Part shown: piece by piece, positions 1-6,633 of the stretch | Layout of the letters: every line of letters starts with the position of its first letter | Numbering within the stretch: position 1 is the stretch's first letter | Origin: Candidatus Margulisiibacteriota bacterium | GTDB lineage: Bacteria > Margulisbacteria > WOR-1 > O2-12-FULL-45-9 > XYB2-FULL-48-7 | Assembly (NCBI GenBank): GCA_028717325.1 | Contig: JAQUOB010000023.1 | Coordinates: forward strand, 1-11,579 | Length of the DNA: 11,579 bases | Reading direction: 5' to 3' | Notes under the pieces: model-generated | Seen by the model: the letters and a program-made list of their open reading frames with translations, nothing else | What the model was told of the DNA's origin: nothing | Databases searched by the model: none | Translations under genes and position numbers: made by a program

Positions 1-172
1 CGCCGGTCAGGGTGACTTTATATTCGATATTGCCCGTCTTCGGCGTCTCGACCACGACCGAAAAAACCCGTTCGGCCTGGACTTTTTTGGTGGTGACCTT
101 GCTGATTATCCTGAAAGCCGACAATAATACGATCAGGATCACAACGGCCCACAATATTCTTCTCAAATTCAT
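1..172 (-). CDS. RND-type efflux membrane-fusion (periplasmic adaptor) protein, N-terminal part
   Basis: The reading frame starts at the ATG at 172-170 and runs off the left edge, giving 57 residues. It opens with two arginines and a single hydrophobic segment (about residues 6-23). Next come a basic stretch and the sequence VVVETPKTGNIEYKVTLTG, which resembles the first beta-strands of HlyD/AcrA-type adaptors just before the biotinyl-lipoyl hairpin. Such proteins bridge an inner-membrane pump and an outer-membrane channel and export drugs, metals or lipids. The start overlaps the stop of the upstream marR gene as ATGA, so the two are very likely co-transcribed and translationally coupled. 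That layout fits a MarR repressor controlling an efflux system. The substrate cannot be told from this fragment. An ABC-linked (MacA-like) adaptor is equally possible. Confidence 0.7.
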   Translation of the reverse strand, partial: MNLRRILWAVVILIVLLSAFRIISKVTTKKVQAERVFSVVVETPKTGNIEYKVTLTG

Positions 173-654
173 CCTAATTTTCCCCCTTTATCTCGAGCGG
201 AGTCGAGAGATGCCTCCTCATCTTTTTTGATGGCAACGACCAATTTCTCCATGATCTTGAACAGGTGGTCCCTGTCCTCATGCGAAATTTTGGCCAGGAT
301 CAGCTCCAGATCTTTTCTTTTTCTCTCTTTCGCCTTTTTGATCAGCTCTCCACCCTTGTGCGTCAGCTGGACCCGGACGACCCGGCGGTCGGCCGCGTCG
401 GCTTTTCTTATAATATACTTCAACTTGATCAAACGGTCGGCCATGGCGGTCATGTTGCCCAGGGTAACTTTGAGTTCGTCGGCCAGGTCGGTCATTTTGG
501 GCTCCGCCCGGCGTTCGATCAGGTTCATGACGATGAACTGCTGGATGGTGATGTCCAGCCCGGCAAGATACGAACAGCCCGAATGGAACGTTTTCGTCAG
601 AACCTGCATGACGTCATCGAACCGGCCCACTTCCGCCCTTTCATTTTTATTCAT
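169..654 (-). CDS. MarR-family transcriptional regulator
   Basis: This 161-residue protein has the length and layout of MarR repressors. N- and C-terminal helices for dimerisation flank a winged helix-turn-helix at about residues 35-105. The recognition region reads MTDLADELKVTLGNMTAMADRL, and the wing carries the hallmark DAADRRVVRVQLTHKG (about 85-101). MarR proteins bind short palindromes as dimers and usually repress themselves and a neighbouring efflux or stress operon, releasing DNA when a ligand or oxidant binds. The start at 654 is preferred over an upstream extension because a consensus promoter lies immediately upstream, and the extension would place that promoter inside the gene. 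No Shine-Dalgarno site is visible, so the mRNA is predicted to be leaderless. The stop overlaps the adaptor start (ATGA). A cysteine at residue 27 could be redox-sensitive, but that is only a guess. Confidence 0.88.
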   Translation of the reverse strand: MNKNERAEVGRFDDVMQVLTKTFHSGCSYLAGLDITIQQFIVMNLIERRAEPKMTDLADELKVTLGNMTAMADRLIKLKYIIRKADAADRRVVRVQLTHKGGELIKKAKERKRKDLELILAKISHEDRDHLFKIMEKLVVAIKKDEEASLDSARDKGGKLG

Positions 655-669
655 ATAATATATATTATA
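654..669. promoter_or_regulatory. Perfect 16-bp AT palindrome at the marR -10 box and start; candidate MarR operator
   Basis: TATAATATATATTATA is its own reverse complement. It contains the minus-strand TATAAT (669-664) and an identical plus-strand TATAAT (654-659), and touches the marR start codon. MarR-family operators are typically AT-rich palindromes of 16-20 bp overlapping the -10 region, so a protein bound here would block RNA polymerase. Binding by this MarR is inferred from position only. Confidence 0.45.
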
Positions 670-693
670 CCACGTGAAGCATTTTTCTGTCAA
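664..693 (-). promoter_or_regulatory. Consensus sigma70-type promoter of marR, with near-zero leader
   Basis: On the minus strand, TTGACA (693-688) and TATAAT (669-664) are separated by 18 nt; both hexamers match consensus exactly. The predicted transcript start is about 657, only about 3 nt before the marR ATG at 654. Such a strong promoter in front of a repressor gene suggests tight autoregulation. Confidence 0.8.
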
Positions 694-724
694 ACAGTGA
701 AATTTTCCCGGGCGTTCACGATAT

Positions 725-1246
725 ATGCATATGAAAAGTTTTGCAATTCGGTCGAGCACCCTTAGGCTGGCCGCCGTGCTGGGGCTTTCCGCCCTCTCCT
801 GCTTCCGCAGCACGCCGCCCAAGGCACCCCACCTCATCTCGGTCCAGGGCGGCAACGCAGCCACCCTTTTTATCGGCGAGGCTACACAAAAATATTATCT
901 TCACGCGCTGACGCCGAACAGCGGCGTCAATTTAATTTTATACGCGGGTAAAATGCCGTCCGGCGCCAATACTCTTATGGTCAGACTAAGGGGCACGATC
1001 AACGAATACGACCAAAATAAAGAAAAACTTGAGATCGCCGTCGGTGTCCGCAATTGGCAAAACGATCAAAAAACGCTCGGCTTTTTCTCCATTCCGACCA
1101 ATAGCGGCTCAAGCCTCTTTATTGACAGACAAATTAATTTCTCAAGATCGGAGCTGCCGGCCGGCGCCGACCTGATAAAAATAACGGCGCCGGGTCCATT
1201 TGGCTGTTCTTTGACCGTCGAAGTTTCTTATTCTTATAGGCCTTGA
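725..1246 (+). CDS. Exported protein of unknown function, possible lipoprotein
   Basis: I do not recognise a family. The 173-residue frame has two possible starts, ATG at 725 and ATG at 731; the second gives the more usual signal peptide beginning MKSF. The N-terminus has basic residues, then a hydrophobic core ending in LGLSALSCFRS. The cysteine could be a lipidation site, though ALSC is a weak lipobox. The mature part (about 145 residues) is rich in Gly, Ser, Asn and alternating hydrophobics, for example VNLILYAG, TLMVRLRGTI and CSLTVEVSYSY, as expected of an all-beta domain. No Shine-Dalgarno site or convincing promoter was found close to the start. The gene diverges from marR, and its start lies about 60 nt past the AT palindrome, so shared control is possible. 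Confidence 0.6.
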   Translation: MHMKSFAIRSSTLRLAAVLGLSALSCFRSTPPKAPHLISVQGGNAATLFIGEATQKYYLHALTPNSGVNLILYAGKMPSGANTLMVRLRGTINEYDQNKEKLEIAVGVRNWQNDQKTLGFFSIPTNSGSSLFIDRQINFSRSELPAGADLIKITAPGPFGCSLTVEVSYSYRP

Positions 1247-1292
1247 AGTCCGGCGATCTCCAGCCATCATCAATTTTTCATCTTTTCCGTGC

Positions 1293-1298
1293 TATAAT
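1293..1298 (+). promoter_or_regulatory. -10 box (TATAAT) of the helicase gene, leaderless type
   Basis: A consensus TATAAT ends 8 nt before the helicase ATG at 1307, placing the predicted transcript start about 2 nt before the start codon. No good -35 hexamer is seen at 16-18 nt spacing, and there is no Shine-Dalgarno site. Confidence 0.65.
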
Positions 1299-1306
1299 AT
1301 ATAAAT

Positions 1307-2518
1307 ATGAACCAACTGAACCAGAACAACAACACTTTCTACGGCCTCGGTATCGCGCCTAAGATCCTCGATCTGCTTGAACAGATGAAGTTCAAGACCC
1401 CGACCCCGATCCAGTTCAAAGCGATCCCGGTCGCCATCGAAGGCAAGGACGTGATCGGTGTCGCCCAGACCGGCACGGGCAAGACACTGGCTTTCGGCAT
1501 TCCCATGATCCAGCGGTTGGCCTCGATCCAGGGCCGCGGGCTGGTTTTGGTGCCCACTCGCGAACTGGCCCTTCAGGTCGAGGAAGCGATCAACAAGGTC
1601 GGCTCTTCGTTCGGCATGCGTACTGCGGTCATTATCGGCGGAGCCTCCATGCACATCCAGATCCAGGCCCTGCGCCGGAACCCGCGCGTCATCATCGCCA
1701 CGCCGGGCCGGCTGATCGATCACCTCGGCCAGAGCACCCTGCGGATCGATGACGTCAAGATACTGGTGCTGGACGAAGCCGACCGCATGCTCGACATGGG
1801 CTTCGCGCCGCAGATCGACCGCATCATGCGCTATCTGTCCCCGGACAGGCAGACCATGCTTTTCTCGGCAACCATCCCGGAAAAGATCGTCCGGATCGCC
1901 GCCGCCCACATGAAACTGCCGGTCAATGTCGAAGTTGCTCCATCCGGTACTGCGGCCGAGCACATCCTGCAAGAGCTGTTCATTATTAAAAAAGAAGAAA
2001 AGGCCCAACTGCTCGGCAAACTGCTTGACCAGTACCGGGGCACGGTCCTTTTGTTTTCCAGAACAAAAAGAGGCGCTTCGCGCATCGCCCGCGGCCTGCG
2101 CTCGATGGGCTATTCGGCGGCCGAGATCCATTCCGACCGGTCGCTCGCGCAGAGGCGTGAAGCCCTCGAGGGCTTTAAGGCCGGCAAATACCGGATCCTG
2201 GTGGCAACCGACATCGCCGCCCGGGGCATCGACGTCAAAGGGATCGAACTGGTCATCAACTACGACCTGCCCGACGACGCCGAAAATTACGTGCACCGGA
2301 TCGGCCGCACCGCCCGGGCCGGGCACGAAGGCCACGCCATCTCCTTTGCCACTCCCGACCAGCGCGCCGAAGTCGGCAGTATCGAAAAACTGATGCGCAG
2401 TCCGCTGCCCATCGCCAAACACCCGGAGTTCCAGTCGGCCGGTTTTGAAGTTTCGAGGACCCACCACCAACCGCCGCGCCATCGCCTCTTCCAGCAGGGC
2501 TCCCGCCGGAGAAGATAG
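1307..2518 (+). CDS. DEAD-box ATP-dependent RNA helicase, RhlE-like
   Basis: This 403-residue protein unwinds short RNA duplexes using ATP and probably acts in ribosome assembly, RNA decay or cold adaptation. All family motifs are present in order: the Q motif around F11 to Q36, motif I AQTGTGKT (53-60), PTRELA (83-88), TPGR (132-135), DEAD (156-159), SAT (187-189), ARGID (305-309) and HRIGRTAR (330-337). The two RecA-like domains fill about residues 10-365. The C-terminal tail is short, ending in QQGSRRRR, a basic RNA-contacting tail as in RhlE/SrmB-like proteins, without a DbpA or CsdA RNA-binding domain. Translation probably begins on a leaderless mRNA. The stop lies 25 nt before msrB, suggesting one transcript. 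A large open frame on the opposite strand here is a codon-bias shadow. The exact subfamily is uncertain. Confidence 0.95.
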   Translation: MNQLNQNNNTFYGLGIAPKILDLLEQMKFKTPTPIQFKAIPVAIEGKDVIGVAQTGTGKTLAFGIPMIQRLASIQGRGLVLVPTRELALQVEEAINKVGSSFGMRTAVIIGGASMHIQIQALRRNPRVIIATPGRLIDHLGQSTLRIDDVKILVLDEADRMLDMGFAPQIDRIMRYLSPDRQTMLFSATIPEKIVRIAAAHMKLPVNVEVAPSGTAAEHILQELFIIKKEEKAQLLGKLLDQYRGTVLLFSRTKRGASRIARGLRSMGYSAAEIHSDRSLAQRREALEGFKAGKYRILVATDIAARGIDVKGIELVINYDLPDDAENYVHRIGRTARAGHEGHAISFATPDQRAEVGSIEKLMRSPLPIAKHPEFQSAGFEVSRTHHQPPRHRLFQQGSRRRR

Positions 2519-2543
2519 CCCACCGGCCAAGGCGGCAGCAATC

Positions 2544-3011
2544 ATGAAAGCAATTGATGATCCTCACGGCCACAAGATCGAAATATACGATGTCCGGCTC
2601 GGCCAAACAACTCTGGTCGACCGGATCGAGAAAACCGATGAAGAATGGAAAAAGCTCTTAACCCCGGCGCAATACGAAGTCACGACCAGACAGGGGACCG
2701 AGCGGCCGTTCACCTGCACCTATGAAGAGATCAAAGAGGCGGGCCTCTACCGCTGTGTGCGCTGCGGCACCGATCTCTTCCAGGCCGCGACCAAATTTGA
2801 ATCGGGTACCGGCTGGCCCAGCTATTATGAGCCGGTTTCCGAGCTCAACGTCAAATATTTCGAAGATAATTCGCTGGACCGGCGCCGGACGGAGGTGCGG
2901 TGCGCGCGCTGCGGCGCGCATCTCGGCCACGTCTTTGATGACGGTCCGCCCCCAACCCACAAGCGTTATTGCATCAACGGCGTCGCGCTCAAGTTTACCC
3001 CCCTTAAATAA
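2544..3011 (+). CDS. msrB: Peptide-methionine (R)-S-oxide reductase MsrB
   Basis: MsrB repairs oxidised proteins by reducing the R-epimer of methionine sulfoxide, normally with thioredoxin as electron donor. The 155-residue product carries the family signature from TDEEWKKLLT (31-40) through SGTGWPSYYEP (87-97) to HLGHVFDDGPPPTHKRYCING (126-146). C143 in RYCIN is the expected catalytic nucleophile. Two CxxC pairs (C71/C74 and C120/C123) form the structural zinc site of the common zinc-containing class. C58 sits in an unusual place (PFTC where PFTG is common) and might serve as a resolving cysteine, though this is an inference. The frame is open further upstream into the helicase gene, but ATG 2544 is chosen because it clears the helicase stop and has a weak purine-rich site (AAGGCGG) 8 nt upstream. 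It is probably co-transcribed with the helicase. Confidence 0.95.
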   Translation: MKAIDDPHGHKIEIYDVRLGQTTLVDRIEKTDEEWKKLLTPAQYEVTTRQGTERPFTCTYEEIKEAGLYRCVRCGTDLFQAATKFESGTGWPSYYEPVSELNVKYFEDNSLDRRRTEVRCARCGAHLGHVFDDGPPPTHKRYCINGVALKFTPLK

Positions 3012-3015
3012 GCGT

Positions 3016-3043
3016 TTGATTTTCGATCGATTCGATGTAAAAT
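3016..3043 (+). promoter_or_regulatory. Promoter of the Cache-domain gene, near-leaderless
   Basis: TTGATT (3016-3021) and TAAAAT (3038-3043) are spaced by 16 nt. The -10 box ends 9 nt before the ATG at 3053, so the predicted leader is about 3 nt, and no Shine-Dalgarno site exists. It lies immediately after the msrB stop, so the Cache gene can be transcribed independently. Confidence 0.6.
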
Positions 3044-3052
3044 ACTTATGCT

Positions 3053-3856
3053 ATGAAAAAAATATTCCCGGCTTTATTCCTGGTACTGGTTTTGCTTTCC
3101 GCCCGGTCCCTGGCCATGAGCGTGGCGCCCCATCTGCCGGGCGTCGTCGATCTGCAGAATCAAATAGCGGCGGAACTTAATGCCATGGACTCCGACCTGG
3201 CCCGGGCGGCGCAGCAGCTTGGGACGGTCGGCCTGTTCGACGCCTCGGCCGGTATACTGCAAAAGATCTATGACGATCATTCCGCCATCGTCGACGTCGC
3301 CACCGTGGACCCCGAGGGTCACCTGATGACCATCCGGCCGGCCCGCTATAAAAGCTCCGAAGGCGAGCGGATCAACGAACAGCCCCATTTTATGGAAGTG
3401 AAAAGGACCGGTCAGCCGGTCATGAGCGGCATGTTCAAGACCGTCGAAGGGTTTTACGCCGTTTCGCTCATCTATCCCGTGATCAATCTCAAAGGGCAAA
3501 CGATCGGGTATGTCAGCCTGGTTTTTAAGCCCGACGCGTTGATCGGTAACATTACCAAACCTTATATCGCCGGCCTGCCCTCGGTCGAGGCGCTCGCGAT
3601 CCAGAAGGACGGCCGCGTCATCTATGACCGGGACATTTTACAGATCGGCAAGATGACCTTTTCCGACCCTGTCTATCAGAACTATCCGGACCTGCTCGAG
3701 CTGGCGAAAAAGATCGCCGCTGAAACAGGCGGCGCCGGGACCTATTCCTTCCCGGTCGGCCTGTCGGGCGCGCCCGTCAAGAAAGCGACCGAGTGGACGA
3801 CGATCTCACTGCACGGGGTTGAGTGGCGGCTGGTCGTCTCCAAAGTGGTGCAATAA
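3053..3856 (+). CDS. Secreted stand-alone Cache-domain (dCache-like) sensor protein
   Basis: The 267-residue product begins with a clear signal peptide (basic MKK, hydrophobic core, LSARSLA, cleavage near residue 21). A long helix follows (about 25-60), then a Cache/PAS-like ligand-binding fold. Recognisable parts are VATVDPEGHLMTIRPARYKSSEG, the region around NEQPHFMEVKRTGQPVMSGMF, and YAVSLIYPVINLKGQTIGYVSLVFKPDAL. A second, smaller unit contains ALAIQKDGRVIYDRD. In chemoreceptors and sensor kinases this double fold sits outside the cell between two membrane helices and binds small ligands such as amino acids or carboxylates. Here there is only the N-terminal hydrophobic segment and no kinase, HAMP or methyl-accepting output domain. 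It is therefore either a soluble periplasmic ligand-binding protein or a partner for a separate receptor. The ligand is unknown. Confidence 0.8.
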   Translation: MKKIFPALFLVLVLLSARSLAMSVAPHLPGVVDLQNQIAAELNAMDSDLARAAQQLGTVGLFDASAGILQKIYDDHSAIVDVATVDPEGHLMTIRPARYKSSEGERINEQPHFMEVKRTGQPVMSGMFKTVEGFYAVSLIYPVINLKGQTIGYVSLVFKPDALIGNITKPYIAGLPSVEALAIQKDGRVIYDRDILQIGKMTFSDPVYQNYPDLLELAKKIAAETGGAGTYSFPVGLSGAPVKKATEWTTISLHGVEWRLVVSKVVQ

Positions 3857-3874
3857 AAAAACCGGACGAGGTCG

Positions 3875-3902
3875 ATCAGAAAAGTTCAAGCGCGATTCTG
3901 AT
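3875..3902. terminator. Weak hairpin between convergent Cache and feoB genes
   Basis: ATCAGAA (3875-3881) and TTCTGAT (3896-3902) can form a 7-bp stem with a 14-nt loop in the 50-bp gap between the convergent genes. On the minus strand a run of seven T follows (3861-3855), but about 13 nt beyond the stem, so this is not a textbook intrinsic terminator. It is the only candidate seen here. Confidence 0.25.
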
Positions 3903-3906
3903 ATTC

Positions 3907-5937
3907 TTAAAATATTTTGACTACGTTAAGAAACATATTGGCAAAGCCGCCTACAACAACGGCGAGAACAACAGTAAAGATGACAATAGCGATCGAAACC
4001 TTCCACCCCAATTCCTTAACGAGCACGGTCAGGGCGGCGGCACAAGGGAAATAAAGTGTGGTCACCAGCGCAAAGATAAAAAGCTGCTGTTTAGTCATAA
4101 AGGAAAGAAGATTGTGAATGTTGGGACCATACTTAATGATCGCGAGCGCCAGCAGCAGCTCGAGCGCGAGCTCTTTCCTTAAGATCCCGAACAGGAGACA
4201 TATCCCCGCCACAGCCGGCAGCCCCAACCAGTTCTCAATTATCAAACTCATAGGATTAGTCAATACCCACATATATTTAGTTTCATAAAGAGTACCCATC
4301 ACAAGGCTCCCGACGGCTATTATCGGCAGGGCGATCAGGACAAACTCCTTCACCCGGTACCAGGTCTTTTTCAATATATGTGTGAGTTTCGGCGCCCTGA
4401 ACGGGAACATCTCCATAACGAGCCCGGAGGATTCCCCGGGGAGAAGAACCGCCATGGTCCGGCCGACAACTATTCCAACGACAAAGTCGATCGCGTAGAT
4501 CGCCACGGCGTATTGCCAGCCGACGAAGAAGGCCACCGCTCCCATTATTACCGCCGTCCTCGCGCTGCAAGGCGTCAGTATTATTAAAGTACAGGCGATA
4601 ATTTTTTCTCGCTTGGTGGTCAAGACCCTTGTGCCGATTATCGCCGGAACGTTGCAGCCTGCCCCGGCAATTATCGGGATTATCGCCCGGCCATGCAGAC
4701 CTAATTTATGCATCAGGCTGTCCGTCAAAAAGGCGATCGAATTCAAATATCCGGTATCCTCAAGGAACGCCAAAATAATGTAAAACGTCATGACAAAGGG
4801 TATGCCCACCGACAACGCAGCCTTGATACCGGCATCAAACCCCCACAAAAGCGTCCTGGACAAGGCGTTATGGCCGAGCAGACCATAAAACAATGCGTTG
4901 ATGTGCGGAGATACGAACACACCCCAGGAAAATTCAAAAACGTTCGAGAGAAACCCTCCAACGTAATACATCGTGACAAAGACCGCCACTAAGCCAAACA
5001 GTAGTATGGGGATTCCCGTTACCGGTTCAATGGTCAAGCGCCACAATCTGTCAGACAATGATATTTTGCAGACCCCCAGAGTCTCGACCCGGTCCACGAT
5101 CGACCCTTCCAGGCCGTGGCGTTCGCGCACGAATCGTAAGGAAGCTCGCTCGCCGTGGGTCCGCTCTATATCGGCCGATATCTCTTTAAGCGTCTTTAAG
5201 ACCTCTTCGCACTCTTTTTCGGAGGTAAGGCGCGCCGTGAATTCCTCGTCCTCTTCTAAAAGCAGAGTGGCCAGCGCGCGGGACGATAATCCATATGGAT
5301 TCTTCTTAACGCACTCTTTGATGCGGGACGCCAGCAACTCGATGTATGATTCTATATCCTTGCCGTACTTAGGAGGGTTGGGCGTAAGCTTAAGCTTTCC
5401 CTCGTGGACAGCCAAGCAGGTCTTGATCACCTGCTCAATGCCCTCCCCCGTTGTTCCGACCACCGGGATCACCGGGACACCGAGTATCCGGGAAAGTTCT
5501 TGGGAATCGATGCAGATATTCTTTTGGGCCGCCAGATCGGATAAATTAAGCGCCACGATGACCGGATAACCCAGATCAAGCAGCTGCAGCACCATATAGA
5601 GATTGCGCTCAAGGTTCGTCGCGTCAAGAATGGAAACGATAATTTCGGCCGCGCCTTCCAATATCTCGCGTCTGGCCACCAACTGATCGTCGGAAACAGA
5701 ACCAAGCGAATAGGTCCCAGGCAGATCGACTATGCCGATCTTCGTTCCTTTATATTCGGCGGTCCCCATGTTCAAGGCAACGGTCTTACCCGGATAATTC
5801 GCGGTCACCGCTCCGAGCCCCGTCAGCTGGTTGAAGATAGTGGATTTGCCGACATTAGGATTGCCCGCCAGAGCGATCACGAATTTAGACTCCCGGCTGA
5901 TCTTATTTAATTCGGAATGACAACTAGGCATCTTCAT
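3907..5937 (-). CDS. feoB: Ferrous iron transporter FeoB
   Basis: FeoB is the inner-membrane GTPase-permease that imports Fe(II). The 676-residue product has an N-terminal G domain with G1 GNPNVGKST (25-33), switch region around T52, G3 DLPGTYS (71-77) and G4 NLSD (131-134, where NMxD is commoner), followed by a helical spacer to about residue 300. The membrane part carries the Gate signatures HGRAIIPIIAGAGCNVPAI and TPCSARTAVI, plus a later PCAAALTVL, with the conserved cysteines in place. Several further hydrophobic helices run to the C-terminus. Length is normal for the family, slightly short at the end. The start at 5937 overlaps the upstream regulator stop as TAATG, indicating translational coupling; M3 (5931) is an alternative. 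The open frame continues to 6090 but only within the regulator gene. No separate feoA or feoC is present. Confidence 0.96.
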   Translation of the reverse strand: MKMPSCHSELNKISRESKFVIALAGNPNVGKSTIFNQLTGLGAVTANYPGKTVALNMGTAEYKGTKIGIVDLPGTYSLGSVSDDQLVARREILEGAAEIIVSILDATNLERNLYMVLQLLDLGYPVIVALNLSDLAAQKNICIDSQELSRILGVPVIPVVGTTGEGIEQVIKTCLAVHEGKLKLTPNPPKYGKDIESYIELLASRIKECVKKNPYGLSSRALATLLLEEDEEFTARLTSEKECEEVLKTLKEISADIERTHGERASLRFVRERHGLEGSIVDRVETLGVCKISLSDRLWRLTIEPVTGIPILLFGLVAVFVTMYYVGGFLSNVFEFSWGVFVSPHINALFYGLLGHNALSRTLLWGFDAGIKAALSVGIPFVMTFYIILAFLEDTGYLNSIAFLTDSLMHKLGLHGRAIIPIIAGAGCNVPAIIGTRVLTTKREKIIACTLIILTPCSARTAVIMGAVAFFVGWQYAVAIYAIDFVVGIVVGRTMAVLLPGESSGLVMEMFPFRAPKLTHILKKTWYRVKEFVLIALPIIAVGSLVMGTLYETKYMWVLTNPMSLIIENWLGLPAVAGICLLFGILRKELALELLLALAIIKYGPNIHNLLSFMTKQQLFIFALVTTLYFPCAAALTVLVKELGWKVSIAIVIFTVVLAVVVGGFANMFLNVVKIF

Positions 5938-6590
5938 TATACTTTCCTCACCCAGATCGCTTCCGCGATCTTCCGGCCCAGCGCGTAAACCGCACTGCCA
6001 ACCTTGACCATGATCGGGCCATTGAAAGGAGCCACCTGCTCCACTTTGATTTGGGTCTTCGGCATCAGGCCGAGTGTCGCCAGGTAGCAAAGTAGTTTTG
6101 GCTCCTCATCGGTTATCTTCACTATGCGCAGTTTGTCATCCTTGTCAAAATCGACCAGCGGCTGGGAGGGCTCCTCTTTGATGCGGCCGTTTGCGTCGGG
6201 GACAGGATTGCCGTGCGGACAGGTCTCCGGCTCGCCCAACATCTTGTACATCTTGTCACCTACAACCTTGGAGATGTCGTGCTCCAGCTTGTGGGCTTCG
6301 CCGTGGGCTTCTTCCCATTTGATGCCCAACTTATCAGTCAGGAATCTTTCGGTCAGCCGGTGGCGCCGCACCACATCCACCGCAATCTTTTTCCCCTTCG
6401 CGGTCAGCGCTATTTCCTTATAAGGCTGATAACTAATGAGGCCTTCCTTAGCAAGCTTCCGCAAATGCTCGGAAACGGAGGCGCTGGAGATCTTGAGATG
6501 CGAGGCGATCTCATTGGTTGCGGCCTTTTTCCCTTCAGATTCGAGGTGGAAAATTATTTCCAGGTAATCCTCCTTAGTCTTTAATATCAT
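5937..6590 (-). CDS. DtxR/MntR-family metal-dependent repressor with C-terminal FeoA-like domain
   Basis: The 217-residue protein senses Fe(II) or Mn(II) and represses uptake genes when metal is abundant. Residues 1-70 form a winged helix, with recognition region ASVSEHLRKLAKEGLI. Residues 71-135 form the dimerisation and metal domain, and about 148-217 form an SH3/FeoA-like domain (LRIVKITDEEPKL through VGSAVYALGRKIAEAIWV). Likely ligands are D8, E11, H77, E81, H96, H100, E103 and H104. D8, E11 and H77 match MntR. H77, E81, H96, E103 and H104 match DtxR His79, Glu83, His98, Glu105 and His106, while DtxR Met10 and Cys102 are replaced by D8 and H100. The motif CPHGNPVPD (124-132) is family-typical. 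A strong Shine-Dalgarno site (GGAGGT, 6605-6600) lies 9 nt before the start. It heads the feoB operon, and its own promoter contains a palindrome of DtxR-box type, so autoregulation is likely. Confidence 0.93.
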   Translation of the reverse strand: MILKTKEDYLEIIFHLESEGKKAATNEIASHLKISSASVSEHLRKLAKEGLISYQPYKEIALTAKGKKIAVDVVRRHRLTERFLTDKLGIKWEEAHGEAHKLEHDISKVVGDKMYKMLGEPETCPHGNPVPDANGRIKEEPSQPLVDFDKDDKLRIVKITDEEPKLLCYLATLGLMPKTQIKVEQVAPFNGPIMVKVGSAVYALGRKIAEAIWVRKV

Positions 6591-6619
6591 TTGATTTTTA
6601 CCTCCACCTGATCTATAAT
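6591..6619 (+). promoter_or_regulatory. Promoter of the outer-membrane beta-barrel gene
   Basis: TTGATT (6591-6596), a 17-nt spacer and consensus TATAAT (6614-6619) place the start near 6626, again in the palindrome centre. The elements occupy the dtxR leader, between and beside its Shine-Dalgarno site, so polymerase bound here would also cover dtxR initiation signals. Confidence 0.65.
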
Positions 6620-6633
6620 TTAGGCATGCCTAA
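6620..6633. promoter_or_regulatory. Perfect 14-bp palindrome TTAGGCATGCCTAA; candidate DtxR-type operator
   Basis: The 14 bp equal their own reverse complement, and symmetry stops exactly at both ends. The TTAGG/CCTAA half-sites resemble the known DtxR/IdeR boxes (TTAGGTTAGCCTAACCTAA type). The site lies between the -10 boxes of two opposed promoters and covers both predicted start points. Metal-loaded regulator bound here would silence dtxR-feoB and the beta-barrel gene together. Binding is inferred, not shown. Confidence 0.8.

Noticed and set aside
265..765. 166-codon plus-strand frame across marR
   Set aside because: It is antisense to a clear MarR protein, and no recognisable domain or start signal exists.
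655..864. N-terminal extension of marR up to 864
   Set aside because: It would include the consensus promoter and palindrome inside the coding region and adds 70 residues absent from the MarR family.
1292..2545. 417-codon open frame on the minus strand opposite the helicase
   Set aside because: It mirrors the DEAD-box gene in a GC-biased codon frame, has no domain, signal or initiation site, and the plus-strand gene carries every helicase motif.
4283..4992. Several 69-95 codon frames on both strands inside feoB
   Set aside because: All are shadows of the FeoB membrane region with no independent signals.
5938..6090. N-terminal extension of FeoB up to 6090
   Set aside because: It lies wholly within the regulator gene in another frame. 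FeoB proteins start shortly before the G1 motif, and the TAATG overlap gives a better start.
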